Positions 9,043 to 19,791 of a stretch of 64,000 nucleotides of DNA are shown here, piece after piece. Origin of the DNA: Allonocardiopsis opalescens. GTDB taxonomy: Bacteria; Actinomycetota; Actinomycetes; Streptosporangiales; Streptosporangiaceae. How positions within the stretch are numbered: position 1 is the first letter of the stretch; every line of letters begins with the position of its first letter. The notes beneath the pieces were generated by a model that saw nothing but the letters and a program-made list of their open reading frames with translations, was not told the origin of the DNA and made no database searches. The DNA is taken from NCBI RefSeq assembly GCF_003002095.1, contig NZ_PVZC01000008.1, forward strand, positions 124,001 to 188,000, given 5' to 3'. Made by a program: the position numbers and the translations under genes.

Positions 9043-9252
9043 CTCGCGGCCGCGCCGAGCGCCCGGATCCGTACGGGTGCGGCGGGCTCAGCCGTCCGGC
9101 GCGGGGGTGGTGCGCGCGGCGGCACGGGCGGGGCGCGGGCGCCGCCGGCCCCGCCCGGGGGTTCCGGAACGGGCCCGGCCACGGCCCTGCTTGCGATGGC
9201 AGCGGTTCATGCCAGGCGACTCCCGCGGAGCACGGATGGTGACAGGGGTCTC

Positions 9253-9282
9253 ATTGTGAGCGCTAACATTCGGCAGCGTCAA
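9253..9282 (-). promoter_or_regulatory. Promoter with embedded LacI-type operator for the arabinoside operon
   Basis: On the minus strand a -35-like TTGACG (9277-9282) and -10-like CACAAT (9253-9258) are 18 bp apart. Between and over them lies ATGTTAGCGCTCACAA (9254-9269), 13 of whose 16 bases match the perfect palindrome at 9027. Repressor binding here would block RNA polymerase. The two operators are 227 bp apart centre to centre, compatible with looping. No LacI gene lies next to this operon. Confidence 0.6.
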
Positions 9283-9344
9283 GAGTTGAAGTGATCTGGA
9301 CCACCGCAGATCATCCGGAACCGCCGCACCCGCCCCCGGACGCG

Positions 9345-9380
9345 GCGAGGCCGCCGGCCCGTGCGGTCCGGCGGCCTCGC
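9345..9380 (-). terminator. Terminator of the CsbD-like gene
   Basis: Perfect 13-bp stem (9345-9357 with 9368-9380) and 10-nt loop, starting 37 bp past the leftward csbD-like stop codon. It also separates that gene from the arabinoside operon promoter. Confidence 0.65.
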
Positions 9381-9416
9381 TCTCGGCCCGGGACGCCGCC
9401 TCCCGGGCCGTATCCC

Positions 9417-9596
9417 CTACCTGCGGTCGCGGAAGGCGTCCTTCAGCTTCTCCCCGGACTGCTTGAGGTCGGCCGTGGCCTGGTCGCGCTCGCCCTCGGC
9501 GCGCAGGCGCTCGTCACCGGTCGCCTTGCCCACGGCCTCCTTGGCCTTGCCCTTGGCCTGGGTCACCTTGTTGGCGGCCTTGTTCTCCTTCGCCAT
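9417..9596 (-). CDS. CsbD family stress protein
   Basis: Protein of 59 residues, very hydrophilic and rich in Lys, Ala, Glu and Gly. 'NKVTQAKGKAKEAVGKATGDERLRAEG' in outline matches the CsbD family, small general-stress proteins usually under sigma-B-type control. Their molecular activity is unknown. The ATG at 9596 has AGGGG nine bases upstream; a TTG nine bases earlier in frame directly abuts that ribosome site and is unlikely to be used. It is a single-gene unit with its own terminator. Confidence 0.88.
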   Translation of the reverse strand: MAKENKAANKVTQAKGKAKEAVGKATGDERLRAEGERDQATADLKQSGEKLKDAFRDRR

Positions 9597-9812
9597 AGCG
9601 TCCAACCCCTTCGTCGTCGTCGCGGCGGTCGCTCATGTCCGTCTGTCGGCAGCGCGGCTACCCCTGCGCCGTGGGAACATTCACGCCGCCGGGCGCCGCG
9701 CCGGCGCTCTGCGCGGCCCGTCCCAGGTCAGCCCGGCGGCGGCACCGTCCGAACCCGGCCGCGATCAAGCGAACGCGGCGCGGCGGACCGCCCGCCGTGC
9801 CAGGATCGACCC

Positions 9813-12992
<3,180 letters not shown>

Positions 12993-13005
12993 GCGCTCCG
13001 CCGCG

Positions 13006-13023
13006 CCGCCCGCGGCCGGGCGG
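13006..13023. terminator. Short hairpin between convergent genes
   Basis: CCGCCCG and CGGGCGG pair across a 4-nt loop in the 47-bp gap between the helicase-nuclease gene and the leftward NmrA-type gene. Likely serves both. Confidence 0.45.
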
Positions 13024-13039
13024 CAGGCCCGGGCGCGGT

Positions 13040-13885
13040 TCAGTCCCGCCAGGCGCCCGCGGCCTGTGCGGCGGCCGCGTAGTCGGCGAAGTCGCGGGCG
13101 GGGCGGCCGAGGGCCCGGCGGACTCCCTCGGTGGGTGCCGCCTCCAGGCCGCGCCGGATCGACCCGATGGCGGCGGCCCAGGCGGTCGCCTCCTCGGGTG
13201 GCACGCCCTGCGCGGCCGCCGCCGCGACGAAGTCCTCGGCGGCCACCGGGACGTAGCGGGCGCGCGGGCCGCCGGCGCGGGCGATCTCGGCGAGCGCGCC
13301 GTCGACGGTGAGCGGGCGCGGGCCGGACAGTTCGTAGACGCGGCCGCCGTGGCCCTCGCCGGTGAGCGCCGCCACCGCCACGTCGGCGATGTCCCGGGCG
13401 TCGATCCAGGCGGCGGCGCCGTCGCCGGCGGGCAGCGCCAGTTCGCCGCCGAGCACGCCGGGGCGGAACAGGCCCTCGCTGAAGTTGTCCGCGAACCAGC
13501 CGGGGCGCAGGATCGTCCAGTCGAGGCCGGATTCGCGCACCGCCTGCTCGCCGTCGCGGTGGGTGCGCGCGACCGGGTCGTCGTCGGCGAAGTAGCCGGG
13601 CGTGGCCACCCCGCGGGCCGACAGCAGCACCAGGCGCCGCACCCCGGCCCGCACCGCTCGTTCCACGAAGGGGCGGGTGGTCGGCGCGCCGTCCAGCGGC
13701 ACGATGTAGACGGCGTCCGCGCCGTCCAGCGCGGCGTCCCAGCCGCCCGGGTCGGCCCAGTCGAAGCGCGTGTCACCGGACCGCGATGCCGCGCGCACCG
13801 GTACGCCGAGCGCCCGGAGTCCGTCCACCACCCGCCGTCCGGTCTTGCCGGTGCCCCCGGTGACCAGGGTCCTTGTCTTCTCCAT
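13040..13885 (-). CDS. NmrA/NAD(P)-binding Rossmann-fold reductase
   Basis: Protein of 281 residues. The N-terminal 'RTLVTGGTGKTGRRVVDGL' is a short-chain atypical Rossmann nucleotide-binding motif; 'VRRLVLLSARGV' and 'LDWTILRPGWFADNFSEGL' are typical of the NmrA/NAD(P)H-azoreductase-like branch. The classical SDR Tyr-x-x-x-Lys is not evident, as in redox-sensing NmrA proteins, so it may be a sensor or a quinone/azo reductase. ATG at 13885 is used; upstream codons lack a start. It lies 80 bp after the P-loop kinase-like gene and could be cotranscribed with it. Confidence 0.85.
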   Translation of the reverse strand: MEKTRTLVTGGTGKTGRRVVDGLRALGVPVRAASRSGDTRFDWADPGGWDAALDGADAVYIVPLDGAPTTRPFVERAVRAGVRRLVLLSARGVATPGYFADDDPVARTHRDGEQAVRESGLDWTILRPGWFADNFSEGLFRPGVLGGELALPAGDGAAAWIDARDIADVAVAALTGEGHGGRVYELSGPRPLTVDGALAEIARAGGPRARYVPVAAEDFVAAAAAQGVPPEEATAWAAAIGSIRRGLEAAPTEGVRRALGRPARDFADYAAAAQAAGAWRD

Positions 13886-13965
13886 GGCGTCAAGCCTGCC
13901 CGCGGGCGGCACGGCGGGCCATCGGCGAGCGTCCGCCCCGCATGGGCGTTCGTCCGCGCCGGGGC

Positions 13966-14592
13966 CTATCCCAGGGTCTTGGCGACCCACTCCGCCACGG
14001 CGTCGGCCGTGTGCTCGGGCGGGGCGGTGGTGGTGTCGAGCAGGGCGACCGGCGGGTCCATGGTGGCGGCACCGCCGCGGACCCATTCGTTGAAGTCGAC
14101 CGTCTCGGCGATGCGCTCCTCGTTCCACTCCCGCCAGGCCGGGCGGGCGCGCAGCCGGGCGGCCAGCACCTCGGGCTCGCTGACCAGCGCCAGGTAGTGG
14201 ATGCGGTCGAAGAGGACGCGTTCGGGCAGCCGCTCGAACTCGGGCGGCATGACGGTGCCGCACAGGACGGCCGGGCGGCCGCTCTGGTGGACCATGGCGG
14301 CCAGCCGCAGCCAGGTGCCGCGGAAGGCGCGGTAGTCGTCGGCGGGATCGCGCAGGCCGTCGACCCACAGCAGGTCCTGTTCGAGCACCACGCAGCGGTC
14401 GCGCAGCCGCTCCAGCAGCAGGGCGGCGACGGTGGACTTGCCGGTGCCGCTCGGGCCGGTGACGCACAGCAGCGGCAGCCGCAGGAAGGGCTGGCGGTGG
14501 CCGCAGTGCGGGCAGGCGAGCACTGGCGCGTCCGGAACGACGACGGGCTCGTCGTTCCGGACGCCGCAGGCCGCGCAGATCAGCAGATTCAC
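13966..14592 (-). CDS. Zinc-ribbon P-loop kinase-like NTPase
   Basis: Protein of 208 residues. The first 35 residues carry two Cys pairs ('CAACG' and 'CPHCG'), a zinc ribbon. A Walker A motif 'VTGPSGTGKST' follows at about residues 45-55, then 'VLEQDLLWV' and a lid-like 'LAARLRARPAW' near residue 150. The size and lid match small nucleoside/shikimate-kinase-like P-loop proteins, annotated AAA family ATPase in actinobacteria. The substrate is unknown. The ribbon suggests binding of a nucleic acid or protein partner. It precedes the NmrA-type gene in the same direction. Confidence 0.75.
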   Translation of the reverse strand: MNLLICAACGVRNDEPVVVPDAPVLACPHCGHRQPFLRLPLLCVTGPSGTGKSTVAALLLERLRDRCVVLEQDLLWVDGLRDPADDYRAFRGTWLRLAAMVHQSGRPAVLCGTVMPPEFERLPERVLFDRIHYLALVSEPEVLAARLRARPAWREWNEERIAETVDFNEWVRGGAATMDPPVALLDTTTAPPEHTADAVAEWVAKTLG

Positions 14593-14646
14593 GGGGAACT
14601 GTCGGTCTGGTCGGGGTCTAGGCGGTACGCATCGGTACTGGGCACG

Positions 14647-14961
14647 CTAGTCGAACAGGTCCTCAAGGAAGCTCTTGCGGCGCCGACGCTGGCCGCCGTA
14701 GGGCGGGGGCGAGTCGGAGTAGCCGCCATGGCCTCCATGGTAGGGGGACGGGGAGTCGGGGCGGCCCCGGTAGGGCGGCGGGGAGTCCCCGTATCCGCCC
14801 CCGTGGGGCATGCCGCCACCGTAGTGGCGCTGCTCCGCGGAGATGATCTGCTCGAGCTCTCCTCGGTCGAGGAAGATGCCGCGGCACCCCTCGCACTGCT
14901 CGATCCGCAGACCCTGCCGGTTGATGGTCCTCATCGGGCTCTGACACTTTGGACAAATCAC
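14647..14961 (-). CDS. zf-TFIIB domain protein with Pro/Tyr-rich repeats
   Basis: Protein of 104 residues. Residues 1-40 are a zf-TFIIB ribbon: 'CPKCQSPM' and 'IEQCEGCRGIFLDRGELEQI' provide four metal-ligand cysteines. The middle is low-complexity Gly/Tyr/Pro sequence with repeated 'DSPPPY' or 'DSPSPY' units (about residues 58-90), then a basic patch 'QRRRRKSFLEDLFD' that closes the protein. Such small proteins are widespread in actinobacteria; no activity is established. The gene ends 54 bp before the zinc-ribbon kinase-like gene in the same direction, so they may share a transcript. Confidence 0.82.
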   Translation of the reverse strand: MICPKCQSPMRTINRQGLRIEQCEGCRGIFLDRGELEQIISAEQRHYGGGMPHGGGYGDSPPPYRGRPDSPSPYHGGHGGYSDSPPPYGGQRRRRKSFLEDLFD

Positions 14962-15036
14962 GGGAACAGCTTAGTGAACCGGCGCCCGGGCCCGCTGCGG
15001 TGTCGGTGATCTCGGCTCGGTCCGCGGCCGCGTTTC

Positions 15037-15074
15037 CCGGCCGGGGCGACCCCGGCCCGTTCCGGCCGGGGCGA
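15037..15074 (+). repeat. Direct repeat in the E1 gene promoter region
   Basis: CCGGCCGGGGCGA occurs at 15037-15049 and 15062-15074, a 25-bp period. A -10-like TAGGGT follows at 15075-15080 after GA. The interval lies between divergent genes and may bind a regulator of the fused E1 gene. Confidence 0.35.
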
Positions 15075-15211
15075 TAGGGTCGCCGTCCGGGAAGCAGCAC
15101 GGATTCATCCTCTTCTTCCGTGCACACCGGTTGTGGACCGGAGGAATTCCAGCGAAACTGCCTTTCGAGTGCGATGTTTCCAGGCGACGGATGGCAGGAG
15201 GCCAGGACGGG

Positions 15212-17488
15212 ATGACCGGCGGCGACGGCAGCGACGAACTCGAACGCCACTTCCTCGACGCCGCCGCCCGGCTGGCCCCGCCGCAGCCGCCCCCGCCGCG
15301 CGAGCCGGCGGCCGAGGGCCTGGCCGGCCCGGACCTGCTCGCCCTCTTCGACGCCCAGGCCGCCAGCCGCCACCTCGACTACGCCGCCCGCAGGCTCCAG
15401 CGGCGCGGCGCGGGCTTCTACACCATCGGCTCGGCCGGGCACGAGAGCAACGCCGCCGTGGCGGCGGCCTGCCGGCCCACCGACCCGGCGCTGCTGCACT
15501 ACCGCTCCGGCGCCTTCTACCTGCGCCGAGCCGCCCAGGTGCCCGGCCACGACGGCGTGCGCGACGTGCTGCTCGGCCTGGCCGCCGCCGCGGCCGAGCC
15601 GATCTCCGGCGGCCGGCACAAGGTCTTCGGCCACGCCGATCTCGCCGTCATCCCGCAGACCTCCACCATCGCCTCCCACCTGCCGCGCGCCGTCGGCGTC
15701 GCCTTCGCGATCGGGCGGGCCAGGAAGCTCGGCGTCGCCTCGCCCTGGCCGGCGGACGCGATCGCGGTCTGCGGCTTCGGCGACGCCTCGGCCAACCACT
15801 CCACCGCCGCCGGCGCGATCAATACCGCGCGGCTGTGCGCCTACCAGGGGCTGCCGCTGCCGCTGCTGCTGGTCTGCGAGGACAACGGCCTGGGCATCAG
15901 CGTGCGCACCCCGGCGGGCTGGATCGCCGCCGCGCACGGTGAGCGCTCCTCCCCCGCCTACTTCACCGCCGAGGGCTCCGACACCGCCGCCGCCCTGCGC
16001 GCCGCGCGGGCGGCGGCCGACTGGGTCCGCGAGCGGCGCGCGCCCGCCTTCCTGCACCTGCGCACGGTCCGCTTCCTCGGCCACGCCGGCTCCGACGCCG
16101 AGCTGTCCTACCGCACCCCGGCCGAGATCGCCGCCGACTTCGCCCGCGATCCGCTGCTGGGCACCGCCCGGCTGCTGGTCGCCCACGGCCTGCTCGGCCC
16201 GGCCGAGGTGGTCGAGCGGTACCGCGCGGCGGGCGAGCGCGTCTGGGCCGCCGAGCAGGAGGTGGCCGGGGCGCCCCGGCTGCGCTCGGCCGCGCAGGTG
16301 ATGGCGCCGATCGCGCCGCGCCGCCCGGCGGCGGTGGCCGCCGCGGCGGCCCGCGCGCCCGGGCCAAAGGCGCGGCGGGCCGCCTTCGGCGGCCGCCTGC
16401 CGGAGGCCGAAGGGCCGCTCACCCTCGCCCAGGGCGTCAACCGCACCCTCGCCGACCTCTTCGCCGCCCGCCCGGAGCTGCTGCTCTTCGGCGAGGACGT
16501 CGCCGCCAAGGGCGGGGTGTACGGGGTGACGCGCGGCCTGGCCCGCGCCTTCGGCGCGGCCCGGGTCTTCGACAGCCCGCTGGACGAGCAGTCCGTCCTG
16601 GGCCTGGCGCTGGGGGCGGGGGTGTCGGGGCTGCTGCCGGTGCCCGAGATCCAGTACCTGGCCTACCTGCACAACGCCGCCGACCAGCTGCGCGGCGAGG
16701 CGGCCACCCTCTCCTTCTTCTCCCAGGGGCAGTACCGCAACCCGATGGTGCTGCGGATCGCCGGCTACGGCTACCAGCGCGGCTTCGGCGGCCACTTCCA
16801 CAATGACAACGCCGTGGCCGCGCTGCGCGACATCCCGGGCGTGGTGATCGCCTCGCCGAGCCGGTCCGCCGACGCCGCCGCGATGCTGCGCACCTGCGTG
16901 GCGGCGGCCGCCGTCGACGGCACGGTCAGCGTCTTCCTGGAGCCGATCGCGCTCTACCACACCCGCGACCTGCACACCGAGGGCGACGGCGGCTGGACCG
17001 ACCCCTACCGCGCCCCCGGGGAATGGGCCGAGGCCCACGTCCCGATCGGCCGCGCCCGCGGCTACGACCCGCACCCCGAGGCGGCGGAGCGGCCCGGCAT
17101 CACCCTGGTGTCCTTCGCCAACGGGGTGCCGATGAGCCTGCGCACCGCCCGTACGCTGGCTGCTTCGGGCGTGCGGGCCCAGGTGCTGGACCTGCGCTGG
17201 CTGGCGCCGCTGCCCGTCGACGACCTGCTGCGCGCCGCCGAGGCCACCGGCCGGGTACTGGTGGTGGACGAGACCCGCCGCACCGGCGGCGTCTCGGAGG
17301 GGGTGCTGGCCGCGCTTGCCGACGCCGGGTACACCGGACGGGCGGCGCGGGTGTGCAGCGCCGACAGCTTCATCCCGCTGGGCGACGCCGCCTACCACGT
17401 CCTGCTGTCGGAGCGGACCGTCGAGGAGGCGGCCCGCCGCCTCCTCGACGCCGCACCCGCCCCCGCCGCGCACCGCGCGGCCCGATGA
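15212..17488 (+). CDS. Fused E1 alpha-beta 2-oxoacid dehydrogenase (thiamine diphosphate)
   Basis: Protein of 758 residues joining the two E1 chains that are usually separate. The N-terminal half is E1-alpha-like: 'GRHKVFGHADLAVIPQTSTIASHLPRA' precedes the thiamine-diphosphate motif 'CGFGDASANHSTAAGAINTA...EDNGLGIS'. From about residue 415 it is E1-beta-like: 'LFGEDVAAKGGVYGVTRGL', 'DSPLDEQSVLGLALGAG' and the C-terminal transketolase domain. The family decarboxylates 2-oxoacids and passes the acyl group to a lipoyl E2; no E2 or E3 gene is in the window. Start ATG 15212 has AGGAGG ten bases upstream; an ATG at 15191 has none. It is 16 bp before an acyl-CoA dehydrogenase gene. A branched-chain or oxoadipate substrate is inference. 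Confidence 0.85.
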   Translation: MTGGDGSDELERHFLDAAARLAPPQPPPPREPAAEGLAGPDLLALFDAQAASRHLDYAARRLQRRGAGFYTIGSAGHESNAAVAAACRPTDPALLHYRSGAFYLRRAAQVPGHDGVRDVLLGLAAAAAEPISGGRHKVFGHADLAVIPQTSTIASHLPRAVGVAFAIGRARKLGVASPWPADAIAVCGFGDASANHSTAAGAINTARLCAYQGLPLPLLLVCEDNGLGISVRTPAGWIAAAHGERSSPAYFTAEGSDTAAALRAARAAADWVRERRAPAFLHLRTVRFLGHAGSDAELSYRTPAEIAADFARDPLLGTARLLVAHGLLGPAEVVERYRAAGERVWAAEQEVAGAPRLRSAAQVMAPIAPRRPAAVAAAAARAPGPKARRAAFGGRLPEAEGPLTLAQGVNRTLADLFAARPELLLFGEDVAAKGGVYGVTRGLARAFGAARVFDSPLDEQSVLGLALGAGVSGLLPVPEIQYLAYLHNAADQLRGEAATLSFFSQGQYRNPMVLRIAGYGYQRGFGGHFHNDNAVAALRDIPGVVIASPSRSADAAAMLRTCVAAAAVDGTVSVFLEPIALYHTRDLHTEGDGGWTDPYRAPGEWAEAHVPIGRARGYDPHPEAAERPGITLVSFANGVPMSLRTARTLAASGVRAQVLDLRWLAPLPVDDLLRAAEATGRVLVVDETRRTGGVSEGVLAALADAGYTGRAARVCSADSFIPLGDAAYHVLLSERTVEEAARRLLDAAPAPAAHRAAR

Positions 17489-17504
17489 CCCAAGGAGACC
17501 TTCC

Positions 17505-18701
17505 GTGGCGAACACCGCCGACACACCCGGCAGGGCCGGCACCGCGAGCCCGCTCGAACTGCTGGCCGTCGACCACCTGCTCACCGACGAGGAGCGCGAG
17601 ATCCAGGCGACCGTGCGCCGCTTCGTGGACGAGCGCATCCGCCCCGGGGTGGCCGGCTGGTTCGAGGCCGGCACCTTCCCGCGCGAGCTGGCCGAGGAGT
17701 TCGGCTCGCTCGGCCTGCTCGGCATGCACCTGGAGGGCTACGGCTGCGCCGGGGTCGGCGCGGTCGCCTACGGCCTGGCCTGCATGGAACTGGAGGCCGG
17801 CGACTCCGGCGCCCGCAGCTTCGCCTCTGTGCAGGGCTCCCTGGCCATGTACGCGATCTGGCGCTGGGGCTCGGAGGAGCAGAAGAACCGCTGGCTGCCG
17901 GGCATGGCGGCGGGCGAGCTGATCGGCTGCTTCGGCCTGACCGAGCCCGACTTCGGCTCCAACCCGGCCGGGATGCGCACCCGCGCCCGCCGCGACGGCG
18001 ACGGCTGGGTGCTGGACGGCACCAAGATGTGGATCACCAACGGCTCCATCGCCGACCTGGCCGTCGTCTGGGCCCGCACCGACGACGGCGTGCGCGGCTT
18101 CGTGGTGCCCACCGACGCGCCCGGCTTCTCCGCCCCCAAGATCGACCGCAAGCTCTCGCTGCGCGCCTCGGTCACCTCCGAGCTGGTGCTGGAGTCGGTG
18201 CGGGTGGGCGAGGACGCGCTGCTGCCGGAGGCGCGCGGCCTGCGCGGCCCGCTGTCGTGCCTGAACCAGGCGCGCTTCGGCATCGTCTTCGGCGCGCTGG
18301 GCGCGGCGCGCGACTGCCTGGAGACTGCGATCCGCTACGCCGCCGACCGCGAGGTCTTCGACCGGCCGCTCGCGTCCTTCCAGCTCACCCAGGCCAAGCT
18401 CGCCGACATGGCGCTGGAGTTGCAGAAGGGCTTCCTGCTCGCCATGCACCTGGGCCGGCTGAAGGAGGCCGGGCGGCTGGACCCGCGCCAGGTCAGCCTG
18501 GGCAAGCTGAACAACGTGCGCGAGGCCATCGTCATCGCCCGGGAGTGCCGCACCATCCTGGGCGCCAACGGCGTCACCCTGGAGTACCCGGTGCTGCGGC
18601 ACGCCAACAACCTGGAGTCCGTGCTCACCTACGAGGGCACCTCCGAGGTGCACAGCCTGGTCATCGGGCAGGCGCTCACCGGGCACGCCGCCTTCGCCTG
18701 A
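17505..18701 (+). CDS. Acyl-CoA dehydrogenase, glutaryl-CoA-dehydrogenase-like
   Basis: Protein of 398 residues, full length for the FAD-dependent family. 'CFGLTEPDFGSNPAGM' binds FAD/substrate and 'WVLDGTKMWITNGSIADLAVVWART' is canonical. The C-terminal 'LESVLTYEGTSEVHSLVIGQALTGHAAF' matches the glutaryl-CoA dehydrogenase clade, the Glu of YEGT being the catalytic base. That clade oxidises and decarboxylates glutaryl-CoA to crotonyl-CoA in Lys/Trp breakdown. GTG 17505 has AAGGAGA six bases upstream and follows the fused E1 gene by 16 bp, clearly one operon. Pairing with a 2-oxoacid E1 would fit 2-oxoadipate to glutaryl-CoA to crotonyl-CoA, but this is unproven. Confidence 0.85.
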   Translation: MANTADTPGRAGTASPLELLAVDHLLTDEEREIQATVRRFVDERIRPGVAGWFEAGTFPRELAEEFGSLGLLGMHLEGYGCAGVGAVAYGLACMELEAGDSGARSFASVQGSLAMYAIWRWGSEEQKNRWLPGMAAGELIGCFGLTEPDFGSNPAGMRTRARRDGDGWVLDGTKMWITNGSIADLAVVWARTDDGVRGFVVPTDAPGFSAPKIDRKLSLRASVTSELVLESVRVGEDALLPEARGLRGPLSCLNQARFGIVFGALGAARDCLETAIRYAADREVFDRPLASFQLTQAKLADMALELQKGFLLAMHLGRLKEAGRLDPRQVSLGKLNNVREAIVIARECRTILGANGVTLEYPVLRHANNLESVLTYEGTSEVHSLVIGQALTGHAAFA

Positions 18702-18721
18702 CCGCGGCGCGCCCGGGGTGT

Positions 18722-18737
18722 GTCGAAGCGCTTCGAC
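18722..18737. repeat. Perfect palindrome between convergent genes
   Basis: GTCGAAGCGCTTCGAC is a perfect 16-bp palindrome in the 77-bp gap between the acyl-CoA dehydrogenase and the leftward pectate lyase. It could act as a short terminator (6-bp stem, GCGC loop). Its AAGCGCTT core also equals that of the operators found at the pectin genes. Confidence 0.45.
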
Positions 18738-18778
18738 GACCCGCGGGCGCGCCGTCCTCTGATCTGCCACCGGAGGGG

Positions 18779-19573
18779 TCAGCGGTAGGTGATGTCGCTC
18801 TCTGAGTAGCGGCAGTGCTGCCCGTCGGGGCCCTCGCCGGACTCCTCGGGCTCGTCGCCCTCGTCATTGCCGATGTAGCGCTGGCAGATGGTGATGTCGC
18901 GCTCGTCGTCGCCGTTGATGGTGATGTTGCGGAAGGTCGCCGTGTCGCCGTAGTTCTCGTTGATGCCGGCCAGCCGGTCGCCGGGCGCCGTCAGCGTCAC
19001 CCCGTCGAAGACCACGTGCCGCTGGTGCTGGGTGCCGCAGTTGCCGCACGAGCGGTAGAGGGCGCCGAAGTCGGTCGCGCTGAAGTTCGTGACGGTCAGC
19101 GTGCCGGGGCCGTTGTGCTGGAAGATTTTGTCGTCGGCCCGGGCGGCGCTGCCGCCCTGCACGGTGAAGGTGGCCGAGGAGCCGTTGGCCCGGAAGGTGG
19201 CGGCGTCCTCGCCCACGTCCTGCCAGACCACATCGCGCAGCGTGCAACTGCCGTAGCAGTGCACGCCGTCGGCTCCGGGGTGGCCGATGACGACATTGGT
19301 CAGGGTGGCCCCGGCCTCCAGCCGGAAGATGGGGTCCTGGCCCTCGTTCTGGCCGCCGTCGCCGAGGTCGCCGGTGCCGTAGTAGCGGTCGCCGCGGCCG
19401 TCGTAGACCTCGCCCGCCCCGACCAGGATCGTCTCGGGGACCGGTATGTCGGCCGCCGCGGCCGCCGGCGCCGCCAGGACGGCGAAGGCCGCCGCCAGCG
19501 CGAGTCCGGCCGCGGCGGCGAGGCGCCCGGCCGGTCCGCGGCTCCGCGACCGCCGCGATTCGCTTGGTTCCAT
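18779..19573 (-). CDS. Secreted PL3 pectate lyase
   Basis: Protein of 264 residues. A signal peptide (about residues 1-40: basic 'RRSRSRG', then a hydrophobic Ala/Leu stretch ending 'APAAAAA') exports it. The mature part matches polysaccharide lyase family 3: 'FRLEAGATLTNVVIGHPGADGVHCYGSCTLRDVVWQDVGEDAATF', then 'DDKIFQHNG', 'NFSATDFGALYRSCGNC' and 'NYGDTATFRNITI', a short right-handed beta-helix. These enzymes cleave polygalacturonate by beta-elimination, with calcium. ATG 19573 is seven bases after GGAGG; the GTG just before it is too close. A promoter and a CGAAATTCG palindrome lie upstream. It begins the pectin theme of the window. Confidence 0.93.
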   Translation of the reverse strand: MEPSESRRSRSRGPAGRLAAAAGLALAAAFAVLAAPAAAAADIPVPETILVGAGEVYDGRGDRYYGTGDLGDGGQNEGQDPIFRLEAGATLTNVVIGHPGADGVHCYGSCTLRDVVWQDVGEDAATFRANGSSATFTVQGGSAARADDKIFQHNGPGTLTVTNFSATDFGALYRSCGNCGTQHQRHVVFDGVTLTAPGDRLAGINENYGDTATFRNITINGDDERDITICQRYIGNDEGDEPEESGEGPDGQHCRYSESDITYR

Positions 19574-19589
19574 CACAATTCCTCCATTC

Positions 19590-19602
19590 CTCGAAATTCG
19601 AG
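19590..19602 (-). promoter_or_regulatory. CGAA-N-TTCG palindrome in the pectate lyase leader
   Basis: CTCGAAATTCGAG is a 13-bp palindrome with a central A, 17 bp upstream of the pectate lyase start and downstream of its predicted promoter. From memory, the streptomycete xylobiose-operon repressor BxlR recognises a CGAA-N-TTCG core. Confidence 0.45.
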
Positions 19603-19623
19603 CGAATTCAGGATGTCATCGGA

Positions 19624-19651
19624 ACTTAACGATCTGTCACGGCGGCGTCAA
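19624..19651 (-). promoter_or_regulatory. Predicted promoter of the pectate lyase gene
   Basis: On the minus strand TTGACG (19646-19651) and TTAAGT (19624-19629) are separated by 16 bp, giving a start of transcription near 19617 and a leader of about 44 nt. Confidence 0.45.
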
Positions 19652-19791
19652 TGGTCGAAATGCCAGGTCAGCGGGGGACGGGAATTGCTTTGCGACATGC
19701 GGAACCCGCCCCGCGGCGCTATGCCGCGGGGCGGTTTCCGCCCCCGATTCCCGCCCGGTGGCCCGCGCGTGGCGCGGCCGCCGGGCCGGCC

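Noticed and set aside
9088-9282. 64-codon minus-strand frame in the arabinoside promoter region
   Set aside because: Arg/Pro-rich, no ribosome site, and it contains the predicted promoter and operator.
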